From Saccoglossus kowalevskii (taxonomy: Eukaryota > Hemichordata > Enteropneusta > Harrimaniidae), in the NCBI RefSeq assembly GCF_000003605.2, contig NW_003155740.1:124649-155730 (forward strand): DNA of 31,082 nucleotides. The letters are read 5' to 3'. Under the pieces are notes generated by a model. That model did no database searches and was not told where the DNA came from. It saw only the letters and a program-made list of their open reading frames with translations. Position 1 is the stretch's first letter. Each line of letters begins with the position of its first letter. The position numbers and the translations under genes are program-made. Shown here piece by piece: positions 1-9,584 of this stretch.

Positions 1-2149
1 CTCCTGTCATGTACGCTTATAAACTTCAACTGAACTCACAAGTCATTAATCTAAACAAAAGTCATACGACGTGGAAACGGAATGCAAAGACAATGTCGCT
101 TTCATAACACATTACTCCTCTGGCAAAAAAGACGGGAAAAGACTAAAACGATAGACACTACTAAGTCACATATAATCCTGTCAATCATGAACAAAAGCTT
201 GCGTTATCAAACAATACGTATATAAGCGCACCAATTCTCATTCCAAAAAGACATTAAAAAACGTTACAAAGGTGCTCTCAACTCAAATCAACTCAAAAAG
301 CATCAGAAGTATTCCGAAAAAACACGTAAACAAAAAACACTCTTAAAACGTCGATATCTCTGTACATCGACAAATCTCAAAACTCTTAAAAACACGTGGG
401 GGCATCATTCCTCCCATCATATTCCATACTCATAAACTCATTAAAACACCATAAAACTTCACAAAACTCAAAACACTGTGTTGCAAATACTTGTCCACTG
501 AAACGCGCTTAAATCGTTATAAAGGACCTTGAACGTTACTAAATATCACTTCAAAACAAAGATCTGGGCGCTCACATAACATACAATTCAACATCACAAA
601 AAAACACGGTAAAAACGATAGGAAAAGCAAGCAAGAAATACGTTACATACTAAACAATAGTGTTGAGATTCTGGAAAAAAGTTCAACGTCTTGAGTTACA
701 GTGTTCGTTACAGTGTCCAACGAGCGGTTCTCTAAGCAATACACAGATATCTACAGTTCTAATCAAAGTCTCTACAGCGTCTTCTCTCTTGTCGTCGCGT
801 TAGTCCGGGTCGTTCTTTATCTTCATCTTGTCTCTGATGTCTTCCGCTACACAAGTCCTATTCGATACTCGTCCTTCCGAACGGGCTCCGGAGTCTTCAT
901 GTCTTCAGCGTTGTACATCGGTGTGATTCGGGTAAAGCCGTTAGTCGTCAAGCGCAGTTTTGTCTCTGCCATCGAGTTGCTAATTTGGTTCACAAGAAAG
1001 ACACACCTTCGCCATTTTACTTTTCTTCACAGGATGTCAATGTGTGTTAAACACCTGCCCGGGATCTCCTCTAGGGTTCTCCACACGTGTCAGGGGGAAT
1101 CTCGTCTCGTCTCTCTATCGCGTCCCCTTGAGGTACGGGATCGGGAAAGTCGTTTTAACTTTACAGTCAAATATGACACACACAACAAAATACGTTTCAA
1201 CTTTCGTCTTAGTCGATCAGTCGAGCGCTCTATAAGACACAGCGCCCTGGGGAAAAATCCCCAAGACTATCGCAAGGCTGACCCAAGACTCTGTCCAAGA
1301 CTGCATCTCAAGACTCGCCCCAAGACTCTCCAAGACTGGACTGCCTCTGTCCTTGTGTACTCGCCAAGACCAACTAAAACTCTTTATTCATTTTCAAAAC
1401 CTTAACCAATTACAAAACAGTATTAAGACTCTAAGGCGTAACCTTCAATCATAAAGCCAATCACACTAAGTACTGAATATGTCATATCTTTTGATTAATC
1501 GTTCACTACATTAATAACTACGAATACTAAACTGTCAGAAATAGCAGTCCGAATAGCGACGGTTATCTCTAATTAGTTCCAAATCACTGAGTTGAGTTCC
1601 GTCCAGAACTTCGCCTAAACAATGACAGACATAACACAACCATTCACTCTTAATCAACTCATTAAGTCGATCAACATATACGCGTAAACAATTTCATCAT
1701 GAAATACTCTTGTTTCTCTTGGAATACCGTCCATGTATCTTTGTATTATGTATCGATCGCGTCGACTGGCTATTTGTGAATCGCTGGCAGGTTCTCATGA
1801 TTAGTATTTAATGTCCCTATTATTAATTGGCTAGAATAAATGCGTATTCATTGATACTTTTTCCCAAGACACATATTGGCCAGCGTAAAATCCATGGTTC
1901 GAGAACTTATTATTTGGAAAGAGAACAAGCCGGCTTGAAACATCTGGGCGTTTTTGCCCAATCTATACTTGATGGAGTCGTTCCATTGACACGCCCACAA
2001 CGCAAATCAATTCAATTTCCATGGGCGTTCATTTAGAATACATAAACAAGTTAATATTTTCTACAAGTGACTTAGGGGAGAATGTTGAGCAGTTACCAAC
2101 GTAACACGGGAAGTAATAAAATAAAACGTATTATTTTTTTATTTTTAAG
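1..2149. other. Noncoding region upstream of + channel exons, strand-asymmetric repeat-like DNA
   Basis: No channel exon could be recognised here, although the equivalent preceding exon in the - strand paralogue lies only 97 bp from its neighbour. Bases 1-660 are rich in A and C. Bases 670-1000 are pyrimidine-rich on the + strand, so G is depleted on this strand across about 1.4 kb. Bases 1258-1375 contain about seven copies of CAAGACT at irregular 10-20 bp spacing. A long open frame at 701-1405 has no recognisable domain and is probably chance. The region looks like decayed mobile-element DNA lodged in an intron of the + channel gene. Confidence 0.45.
2066..2114 (+). mobile_element. Possible polypurine tract and LTR start remnant
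   Basis: A purine run (AGGGGAGAA) is followed directly by TGTTGAG. This is the arrangement expected where the polypurine tract of a Ty3/Gypsy-type element meets the 5' end of its 3' LTR. The similarity ends after about 30 bases, just before the branch and acceptor region of the first + channel exon. Another TGTTGAG lies at 661. No reverse transcriptase, integrase or gag could be read nearby, so this is a weak call. Confidence 0.25.
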
Positions 2150-2313
2150 GTCTGAAACTGACTTTATTTATGGAACAGGATGAATATCTTGGCATATATG
2201 GACAGTCAGCAGGTGTCAGAGTCACTGTACACGGCAATAATGAAATGCCGTGGCCAGAGGATAGAGGTCTGACAGCCAAGACTGGTGCTGCAACATCTTT
2301 CGCCGTGCAGCAG
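2150..2313 (+). CDS. + channel exon 1 in window: palm/finger strand
   Basis: The acceptor is TTTTTAAG and the donor is CAG/GTAAAT. The exon enters with two bases completing a glycine codon and leaves in phase 0. It encodes LTLFMEQDEYLG and AGVRVTVH, a hallmark DEG/ENaC stretch. Its length (164 nt) and both phases equal those of the - strand exon at 18778-18615. The two peptides agree at about 32 of 55 positions by hand count, so they are paralogous exons. Confidence 0.9.
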
Positions 2314-5300
2314 GTAAATAATAGTGCAGTTTCGTTTAATATTAACATTTTGATCTTCAAAAACTTATGATAGAAGACTATTTCAGTCCAATGTGCTGAA
2401 TGCCGAACATAAGGCAATAAAATATGCGTACTAATATATCATGTTGCATTTCAGAAAGTATTCAGTAGAATGCCTCACCCGTACGGAAACTGTGTGTCAA
2501 ATGATACATATCTATTCAACGGGAAAATATACTCCAGTCTGGTAAGCTTGTTATGCATTTTATTCAAAATTTAAAATTATGTTCATATGAACTTTGAATT
2601 CAGGTATAAAATGACATCAATATTCCATCACCCCGACATTAGCGTGATGCACCACTGGTCCCTCCAACAAATGTGATGACGCCACATAATATATTGTAGC
2701 GATTTCTCTAGCGGTGTCGGCGCGTGCAATTAAGTGGGTTAGTTATATTTCACCGTGGCACAAAACTGGACGTATGTGACAGAGGTGGGAGTAAGCGCAC
2801 ATTCACATCCGCCGTTTTGATATGTAGCTCAATGTTCGTCAAAAATAAGCTGTCTTTAAAGTGGGGGAGTCGTTAACTACGCATGCGTCAGGTGGCCATA
2901 GCGTGTCATTGTTTACAAACAAGCGTCTACCCATGAGCCTTTGCGTTTCAGCGTGTGTTGTTATCATCGCTTGGGACTCAATTCCGCCGCATGCGCAGGT
3001 GACACCCCTTTACGGACATATAATATAGCAGCTATCACACATTATTATTTGCAGTCATGTAGAAAGATGTGCGTACAGGAAGCAATGATGAACTACTGTG
3101 GTTGTACAGACACCTATTATAAAGACCAGGTCAGATGCAATATACTAGACACTATGCAAGAGGCATGTCGACAGATAATCCATTATTTTTATCGGAAAGG
3201 TTTATTGGAATGCGAATGTCCACCGCAATGCTTGTAAGTATATTAAAACATAAATAAAAGAAGCGATGTTACACTTGGCATTAGATGAACTAAAATGGGG
3301 ATGGGGGCTTCATGTTCCGTCGTATTCTACCAGGCAGTTTCTATTGATGGGATACCAAAAAAAAAGTCACAGAGTTGCCTGGTCGGTAGAGGGCGGTATT
3401 TATTGAAAAGATATATTGACACATTCTGATTTAATTTTCCAGTGAGGAATCGTATGACAACACGGTATCAATGTCAACTTGGCCGTCAGAGAGCTCACTA
3501 GTAAGTCTGCTTACATTATTTTCTGACTTTTAAATATATACATCTATATGTTTTTATTAGTGCGGGGGTGCCGTGTTTTACTTTACTGAATATATCGAAA
3601 ACGAGCTCGGTTTCCAAGGAAAATAGTTATGTATATGAATAACAATTATTGCTTATTGCGTTTCTGTACTCATAAAAACGGTCACTGTTTCTGATATGAA
3701 GAATAGTTTTAGAAAATGGTCAGTATAAGATAATGCACGAGTGGAGTAGATTCTTTTGCATAGTATTTCACCGACACGAGGGCGCACTTCTGGTATCGAT
3801 TTCCTGGTAAATTGAATGACATTTGAGCTTGGAGCCCGGCGGAGCACTTGCATTGTTTATATAACAGTATGCGAGTCACAAACGTTTGGTAAAAATGGCG
3901 GTCCGGGAGACCAGATCAGTCAAAAACCCACGCCTTGAAACAATTTTTAGAGAAAAACCCACCCCTTGAATCAAATTTATAAGAAAACATATCCGTTATT
4001 AATATACACTAGTTCAAAATCATGGTAAAAATGAATCTATCATTGCTTTATATGACATGTTCTGTCAACACAGCATAAATACGACCCCTTTAATTCCCAA
4101 AAATGTCGAAAAACGGAACCCTTGCCACTTGCAAATGTCAAAAAGGGGCCCCTTCAAGTTGGCCAGTGCAAATGTTAAAAGAAACCCTTTGACAACAATG
4201 CAAATGTCAAAAGGGACCTCTCACAATGTAATTTATACACTGACTCCTCTGGCATCGTTGGTAAGTGTCCAATATTGACCCCCCGAGTTGCGAGTTTGTA
4301 CCCGAGCAGGGACTTTGCTTCAACTTAAAAATTTTGACTGTTGACTTTATATTCAAAATTATTGTGGAATCAGAATTGTAATTGCACATTACAGAGTATC
4401 ATGGTGGGAGTGTGTACAAATCGTTAGTTTGTGTATAGTATATCTGGTAGCGTCGCATATGTGTGGGCTTCGAATACGACGAACACAACGTTCAGTACCA
4501 TCAATGACCGTTGGTTGACAAACCTCATTGACGGTGCTGAAAGTCACTTACATAAAACGTACATTGCAATTGACCTCACTGTAATGAAGTATTCGTTGTG
4601 GAAAATGGAAAAAAGGAACATTTAACGAGGATATGACGGAGACACATCTAATGAATATTATTTGAAAGTGCAATTATAGTAGAAAACATTTATTATGAAA
4701 CGCGGGAATCACGTATATTCGGTCTTGACCCACACTCTGTCTATTGTGGTAATTTGAAGACTACACGTTTTCTATCATACTAAACGTGTCACCAAATTAA
4801 AGTGTTTCTGGCCTTTACATTGCATAAAGTCTGAATGAGCGTAGGCAGGCCTAAATAGGTTTCAATTGTATACAGCGCCACCAGTGGCTATTCCCGGCTC
4901 CATGCGTATAGAAGACGGGCGGAATGTCTCACGAGAACGAAGAGTTAGATAGATCACGTGTTTAACTTAACATAATCATTTTCAGGTACACTTTAGTTTA
5001 CTCGTCGTTTTGCTGGATCGATTTGGCATACTTCATATTATTTCATTTTTTTCGCACACAGGGACAATTGCTGAAAAGTCTGCACGCTATTAACCCAAAA
5101 GCAAAGAAAATTACAGACATGAACTCTGCTCAGTAAGTATGACGTGTCCACCCATAATGTGGTCAAATTATCTGTTTTTCATCGAGAAAGAAATAGCATT
5201 ATACATGACTTCGATATGACTAAAATAACAAGCTCTATTTGCAGGAAGAATCTGGCAGCGATCTCAGTGTATTTTGAAAGTTTGAGTGTTGACATGGTGA

Positions 5301-5775
5301 AGGAATCAGAAGCGTACACGGTAAGTGGGTCACTATCTCTGGTTGACTGGCATGGACATACAGTAACTGACTTGAATACCATGTCTATCTAAATTCGATT
5401 TTAGAACTGTACAAAATCCAAAAAACTTACATAGCTTGAATAAAACAGTGAGATGATGCAGACACTAAAAGTGGGAATGCAAATTTCGAATAAATTATTC
5501 GATTTGCCCTATAAACTAAATACACGCAAGTGTGTAAACATCAGTTTTTATTTTGTTTCTATTTCAAACAGAAAGATGACTTGATGAGTGACGTTGGCGG
5601 ATTACTTGGACTTTACATCGGGGTATCGGTCATCACAATCGTAGAATTCATTGTGTATTTGAAAAGCCTTCTAAGATTGATGTTTACCGGGTCTCCGGGC
5701 GACAACACGGTCACTGATGGCACCGATAGAGAAGCGGTTGGTGATGATGACGACATAGCGACATCAGCGCTCTGA
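2150..5775 (+). CDS. DEG/ENaC sodium channel, C-terminal half (7 exons)
   Basis: Exons are 2150-2313, 2455-2541, 3055-3233, 3443-3500, 5062-5132, 5245-5320 and 5572-5775. All have GT-AG borders and matching phases, giving about 213 residues plus stop. The protein runs from the palm/finger segment (LTLFMEQDEYLG, then AGVRVTVH), through the cysteine-rich thumb (CGCTD, CPPQC), to the last palm strand and TM2. TM2 contains GGLLGLYIGVS, with the G-V-S selectivity filter of the family. Channels of this superfamily are trimeric, amiloride-sensitive Na+ channels gated by acid, peptides or mechanical force; which applies here cannot be told. The HG motif and TM1 exons are absent from the window, so the gene is partial at its 5' end. 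The tail ends in S-A-L, which fits a class I PDZ ligand. Family assignment is secure; the subtype is unknown. Confidence 0.92.
2455..2541 (+). CDS. + channel exon 2: finger/thumb segment with YGNC
   Basis: This 87-nt phase 0-0 exon (TTTCAG acceptor, CTG/GTAAGC donor) encodes 29 residues including HPYGNC and FNGKIYSSL. It leads directly into the cysteine-rich thumb exon. No counterpart was found for the - strand gene. Confidence 0.85.
2854..3013 (-). mobile_element. MITE family A, copy 1 (inverted), inside channel intron
   Basis: An element of about 155-160 bp begins near AAAGTGGGGGAGTCG and ends near GCGCAGGTGACACCCC, which are imperfect terminal inverted repeats. Its interior is the reverse complement of copies 2 (6727-6884) and 3 (18440-18597), including the block GGACTCAATTCC. 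It lies in the intron just before the thumb exon and accounts for the upstream extension of the open frame to 2941. There is no transposase, so it is nonautonomous. Confidence 0.8.
3055..3233 (+). CDS. + channel exon 3: cysteine-rich thumb
   Basis: The exon opens after TTTGCAG and ends at TT/GTAAGT. It encodes SCRKMCVQEAMMNYCGC and later LECECPPQC, the conserved thumb cysteines of DEG/ENaC channels. The reading frame stays open upstream to 2941, but that part is transposon-derived intron and should not be read as protein. Confidence 0.92.
3443..3500 (+). CDS. + channel exon 4: post-thumb strand
   Basis: A 58-nt exon completes a Phe codon from exon 3 and encodes EESYDNTVSMSTWPSESSL. It matches the family pattern of Tyr, then Ser, then Trp-Pro after the last thumb cysteine. 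It leaves in phase 0 at CTA/GTAAGT. Confidence 0.88.
3501..5061 (+). other. Long intron of + channel gene with degenerate repeats
   Basis: Between exons 4 and 5 there is no other coding signal. From 3920 to 3990 two copies of an AAAACCCAC(G/C)CCTTGAA motif occur about 48 bp apart. From 4132 to 4220 three copies of GCAAATGT(C/T)AAAAG occur at 30-37 bp spacing. The remainder (4290-5060) shows nothing recognisable. Confidence 0.6.
5062..5132 (+). CDS. + channel exon 5: thumb-to-palm linker
   Basis: A 71-nt exon between CACACAG and CA/GTAAGT encodes GQLLKSLHAINPKAKKITD. The phase (0 in, 2 out) matches both neighbours. The sequence is lysine-rich and the least conserved part of the ectodomain. 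The preceding 1.56-kb intron holds repeats at 3890-4230. Confidence 0.8.
5245..5320 (+). CDS. + channel exon 6: final palm strand
   Basis: A 76-nt exon (TTTGCAG acceptor, ACG/GTAAGT donor) encodes KNLAAISVYFESLSVDMV. The ISVYFESL core is the strand that leads into TM2 in DEG/ENaC channels. Confidence 0.87.
5572..5775 (+). CDS. + channel exon 7: TM2, pore and C-terminus
   Basis: The terminal exon opens after CAAACAG. It encodes the pre-TM2 stretch LMSDVGG with a small residue (Ser) at the degenerin position. The pore helix follows with GLYIGVSVITIVEF, and G-V-S is the selectivity filter. The cytosolic tail is short and acidic (DDDD) and ends TSAL, compatible with PDZ binding. The stop is TGA at 5773-5775. 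Confidence 0.92.
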   Translation, partial: KDDLMSDVGGLLGLYIGVSVITIVEFIVYLKSLLRLMFTGSPGDNTVTDGTDREAVGDDDDIATSAL

Positions 5776-5816
5776 GACATTTGTCGTAGAAAATTGATAG
5801 CGGCATTGCCAAAATT

Positions 5817-6020
5817 ATGATCATTTGATTTCTACATGCTATCATTTGATATCTACATGTTATCATTTGATATTTGCATGTTATCATTTGATTTCTTCAT
5901 GCTATCATTTGATATCTGCATGCTATCATTTGATATTTGCATGTTATCATTTGATTTCGACATGCTATCATTTGATATCTGCATGCTATCATTTGATATT
6001 TGCATGCTATCATTTGATAC
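5817..6020. repeat. 21-bp tandem repeat in 3' UTR, about 9.5 copies
   Basis: The unit CATG(C/T)TATCATTTGAT plus six variable bases repeats every 21 bp, starting about 40 bp after the channel stop codon. Unit endings cycle in groups of three (TTTCNN, ATATCTN, ATATTTG), giving a 63-bp higher-order period over most of the array. Because 21 is a multiple of three, two frames stay open as repetitive peptides. These are not believed to be proteins. Confidence 0.93.
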
Positions 6021-6040
6021 AAGCTACGAGTCCCCAGTGA

Positions 6041-6046
6041 AATAAA
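6041..6046 (+). terminator. Polyadenylation signal of + channel gene
   Basis: AATAAA lies 266 bases after the channel stop and just beyond the tandem repeat. A second AATAAA is at 6099-6104. Either could direct 3' end formation. Confidence 0.55.
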
Positions 6047-6726
6047 ATGATTATATGCAGGACTCAAAATGATCGCTTGTTAAAACTGTTTTCAAGTGAA
6101 TAAAATGCTGGCATGTAAAGAATCCCATGTTGAAATATTGAAATCAAATTATCGCATTTAGGAATTTAAATCATGAAATGTAATAATATATGGGAGGTTA
6201 ATTTTGTATTGAATAGTGCGAAATACATGTACAGTATTATAATGTTTGTTTAAACGGAATTCGAACGCTGCGCGATAATTGTCCCGATTGTCTGTCCAGC
6301 GAACACAGTCAATGCGAAATGTCAATATTTGTTACACGATTGAATTGTGTATTCCTTTTTTATTTTATTTTATTTTGTTTGTGTTAACTATGAAAATAAA
6401 AGTTGTTTGCTATATATCCATGTTTACATCATGTTAATGTTCCTCACTTCAATTGAACGTGTTGTTCACTGATCATTCTGTAGTTATCTAATCTGGAAAA
6501 TGTAAACGAACACATTGAATTAATCGGTATCGTATGTTTCGGTGTCAAAACCCCACCAACCCACTCGCTATTATGAAATAAAATCGATGATAATAATAAT
6601 ATGTGATCTTAGAAAGGATGAACGTTCGATCACGGCATTGTTAGTCGGCGCCGTGATTACAATGCGAATACGTTTTAGTTGTTCCGGTATTCCGGTACTA
6701 TATATATGATATCATGAACTTATTCT

Positions 6727-6884
6727 TAAAGGGGGAGGGGTCGTCACCTGCGCACGCGCAGGAATTGAGTCCCAAGCGACGATAACAACGCACGCTAAAA
6801 ACGCAAAGGCTCATGGGTAGACGTTTGTTTGAAACAACGACACGGTATGACCGTTTGCCGCAAGGCAGGTGACGACTTCAAGAA
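6727..6884 (+). mobile_element. MITE family A, copy 2
   Basis: The element begins near GGGGTCGTCACCTGCGC and ends near GCAGGTGACGACTT, so its ends are inverted repeats sharing GTCGTCACCTGC. The interior contains AATTGAGTCCCAAGCGACG and GCTCATGGGTAGACG, shared with copy 3 in the same orientation and with copy 1 inverted. It has no coding capacity. Confidence 0.83.
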
Positions 6885-7135
6885 GTGGGTTTAGCTTCGC
6901 GTGTTATCATTGAAACTCGATCGGTACCAGATAATCCATATTTATGGTAATTTTTCATGGTGTGGGTGACGTAACAAAAACGCGATTTTTTATCTGAACA
7001 AGATGACAACAATGTTTTTTAACATTCTGTTTGTTTTTTTAATTTGAAGTATGATAGCAACGAAACTATCTTATTAACATTCTTCGTAACACGCGGGAAT
7101 ATACATGCTTTTCATAATGCTGGACCCCAGACCTA

Positions 7136-7357
7136 AATGACCGCCGAAATCTCGTTAAGATCTAGAGAGAATGGGTAAAATAAAGTGACTTGTTTTATTC
7201 TCTCCCTTCATCGCATCTACTGTTCCACATGTATCCATAATGATTATTTTGATCAGTGGACGGCGACTTGAGAGAATGAAACACTGTGATTGTTTTATGG
7301 CCAAAAACAAGTCTCGTGATTCAGCCTCTCGCTATCAACGAGATCTCAACGGTCATT
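7136..7357. mobile_element. Foldback element B (about 222 bp, 21-bp TIRs)
   Basis: The left end, starting AATGACCGCCGAAATCTCG, is complementary to the right end, ending GAGATCTCAACGGTCATT, with about three mismatches in 21. Just inside the left end is an inner hairpin, GAGAGAAT...TAAAATAAAG paired with CTTGTTTTATTCTCTC. There is one copy in this window and no open frame. This is typical of a nonautonomous DNA transposon. Confidence 0.65.
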
Positions 7358-8746
7358 ATTGTCTAAAGTTCATTTAGTAACTATGGTGCATAATATTCTA
7401 TGTTTTGATTGAATAAAACCATCATCAGCCGATAATCTAACTATAGAAGGCCCCATGAAAGCGCAAACTTCCAATTACTCAAATTTCTCCATATTATTCC
7501 AAGCGGTCATTTGAAAATTGATAGTTCTGTGTCTGTGTGCCCCCAAAAAACATCAAGTCGCCTTGCTGCACATCCACCCAGCATTCACCAAAATGTATGC
7601 TTAATAATCGAAATTTGTTCACGCTCACGTTGTGCACCCAGACAAGGGCAATACAATACAAAAAACATTCCTACGTGGATATACGAGAAATATGTTTCAT
7701 TATAAAAAGTTTGCTCATTATCGTGAGCATTATTGAATCTACACAGTGCAGTAGACTACAGCTTACACAAGCTGGATCACAAACTCCCACAAACTCCAGT
7801 GACAGTGTTTGTTTGTATTTTTTGTCTAAACCATTAAAGCGCGGTGGTCGTCGCGCAGCGCGTGTTCGAATTCATGTAAATAAACAATATATTTTACACG
7901 CGTTGTATACGTCGCCATGAGTCCCATATCGAACAGGACGCGGCACGACGACTGTCGCCCTTTAAGAATTAGATTACTTACAAGCTTTGGCTGAAAAGTA
8001 TAGAAATCTTTAATTTTGTTTTGAAATGAACTTAAAAAAACACAATATTATACCAAAAAAATGTTGTCAACTATCATCAATTGTACAGCTTCAATGATTT
8101 GTCTGTCAAAGAAATAGTTTCATGATAAAGTGACTGATTTGTATATTCTGTGAATCACTACATGTGTTTATAGCCTGCACTCAGTGTTAAAGGAACCACG
8201 CTTTCCTCACGTATAAACTTTTATTTAGTTTACATTCAGAGTCAACGTGATTTTCAAAATTGTCATTCGGGTTAACATACCTCCAGTGACTCTCTTTGTT
8301 TCACATTTCTTAAACTACCATTTCAGTTATCTTTCCATTTATTAATTATGGAATTTGTTAGATGGTTCAATTAACTGGAATTATTCATCTGTTAAAAAAA
8401 TAATAAATATTATTCACTGCTGCTTACCATTGCAAGTTGCCCCATATTTTTCCAAGGCCAGGTTCCCGGATGTACTGAAATCAGCACGGTAAAATTTCCC
8501 CATATCCAGCTTTTAACACGTGTTCGTGCGTTGTTTTCCTGTTAGCCAATCACAGGTTTGGAATCAACGACACACCGAAATAAAATCCCAGGTGCAACGG
8601 TTACACGTCATCCAGATAATACCATTGCATTCGTTTTTCAACGTCATTTGAAACGTCTTCACTTCACTTAAAGCGAGCGTCTCAGTGTTTCCACAAAACC
8701 CTTTTAAAATTGCGATCAGGAGGTATTATTTTCTGATAAAATCACA

Positions 8747-9584
8747 ATGTCACAGGCTAACTCTAGTGGCAGTGTATTTAATGTACCAGCAATCTTCATA
8801 CCAATGGGCGATTTCAACGAGGGCAATGACAACACAGACGACGAACCAAAAGATGACCAGGGTACAGCTTCATTGGATTCAAGCCTAATGTTTCCTTTGA
8901 TATTTGTCGCGATATTTCTAGTTCTGCTGCTGATTTTTCACTGTGTCGTAGTCTACAAATTCCGATTACGTGCTCGACGAGACAAAGCTATTATTGACCG
9001 TGTGCATGGGCAGCGGTTCATCAGCCGTGGTGTCGATGCACGAAGCTCTACTTGTTCTAATATATTATTGAGTGAGAAGACGGTCAAAAGCTCAACTAAC
9101 AGTATTGACCGTCCCGTTAAATTATCCAATTTGTCTACATTTCCAGAAATCCCACGCTCGTTATTCATTGGCGGTGACGCATGCGTAGTTGCCCACTCCG
9201 ATCCAAATATCATTCACGTACAAACCTACGGGACTTTACGTTCAAACCCCGCGTCGTGGAACGACTACGAAGCGCCTCTTTACACACAGGACGCCCATCG
9301 TACTCTGACCCGTCGATGACCAAGCACTCTGATCTACATACAAATAACAAGCCTTTCTGTGGACAGGAACTTTACAATCCCCACTGTCGTGCCCGTGCAA
9401 AATCATTGGAACTATTCGAAAATAGCCGGACACTATCGCCGAACACTACCAGTCGTTTTGGAACAAATAACACTAGCAGCGTGCCGACTATTTATTATAT
9501 CGAAGACAGCTACAGCCAGAGTGGTAGTCTGACAGTATTCCCAATATTCCATACTTACAGAATATCACATGGAAAAATAATGAG
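8747..9584 (+). CDS. Orphan single-pass membrane protein, exon 1 (frame broken twice)
   Basis: The ATG at 8747 has a good context (ATCACAATG). The first 47 or so residues are acidic and Asn/Asp-rich, with no clear cleavable signal peptide. A strong membrane helix follows (FPLIFVAIFLVLLLIFHCVV), then the basic stop-transfer KFRLRARRDK and a Ser-rich cytoplasmic tail. As written the frame stops at 9317-9319. The neighbouring frame then looks coding to about 9525 (for example PTIYYIEDSYSQSG), and a third frame carries coding-like sequence to the donor at 9584 (SDSIPNIPYLQNITWKNNE). Each switch needs one base added or two removed. Only the third frame joins the next exon correctly. I do not recognise the family. 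Confidence 0.6.

Larger units (their letters stand above)
6050..8746. other. Intergenic region between + channel gene and orphan membrane-protein gene
   Basis: No coding exon could be supported. The stretch holds MITE family A copy 2 (6727-6884) and a second foldback element (7136-7357). A CpG-rich patch at 7835-7990 contains a weak tRNA-like B-box (GTGTTCGAATTC), perhaps a SINE fragment. The sequence just upstream of 8747 must include the promoter of the next gene, but no clear TATA box is visible. Confidence 0.6.

Noticed and set aside
701-1405. 234-codon open frame on the + strand
   Set aside because: It lies in a strand-skewed, repeat-containing block. The composition is low in Gly and Ala with no domain, its start is not an ATG, and no promoter or splice context supports it.
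2941-3054. N-terminal extension of the thumb exon frame
   Set aside because: This part lies largely in MITE A copy 1 and precedes a clear acceptor (TTTGCAG). The homologous protein pattern starts at 3055.
5817-6020. CRISPR-like array
   Set aside because: The units are contiguous with no unique spacers, and this is an animal genome. It is a minisatellite.
5825-6045. Two overlapping repetitive open frames of about 70 codons
   Set aside because: Both arise because the 21-bp tandem repeat unit is a multiple of three and lacks stops. They lie in the 3' UTR of the channel gene.
7835-7880. tRNA gene
   Set aside because: There is a B-box-like GTGTTCGAATTC and a GC-rich stem-like stretch, but no cloverleaf could be drawn. 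At most it is a SINE fragment.
7537-7920. 127-codon open frame
   Set aside because: No domain, poor composition, ends in a repeat-like CpG patch, and no splice sites keep it open.
9181-9310. Separate gene starting at 9181 in frame 1
   Set aside because: The first part of this frame is out of register with the clearly coding frame 2 (membrane protein tail). Only its later part looks coding and is better explained as the same gene after an indel.
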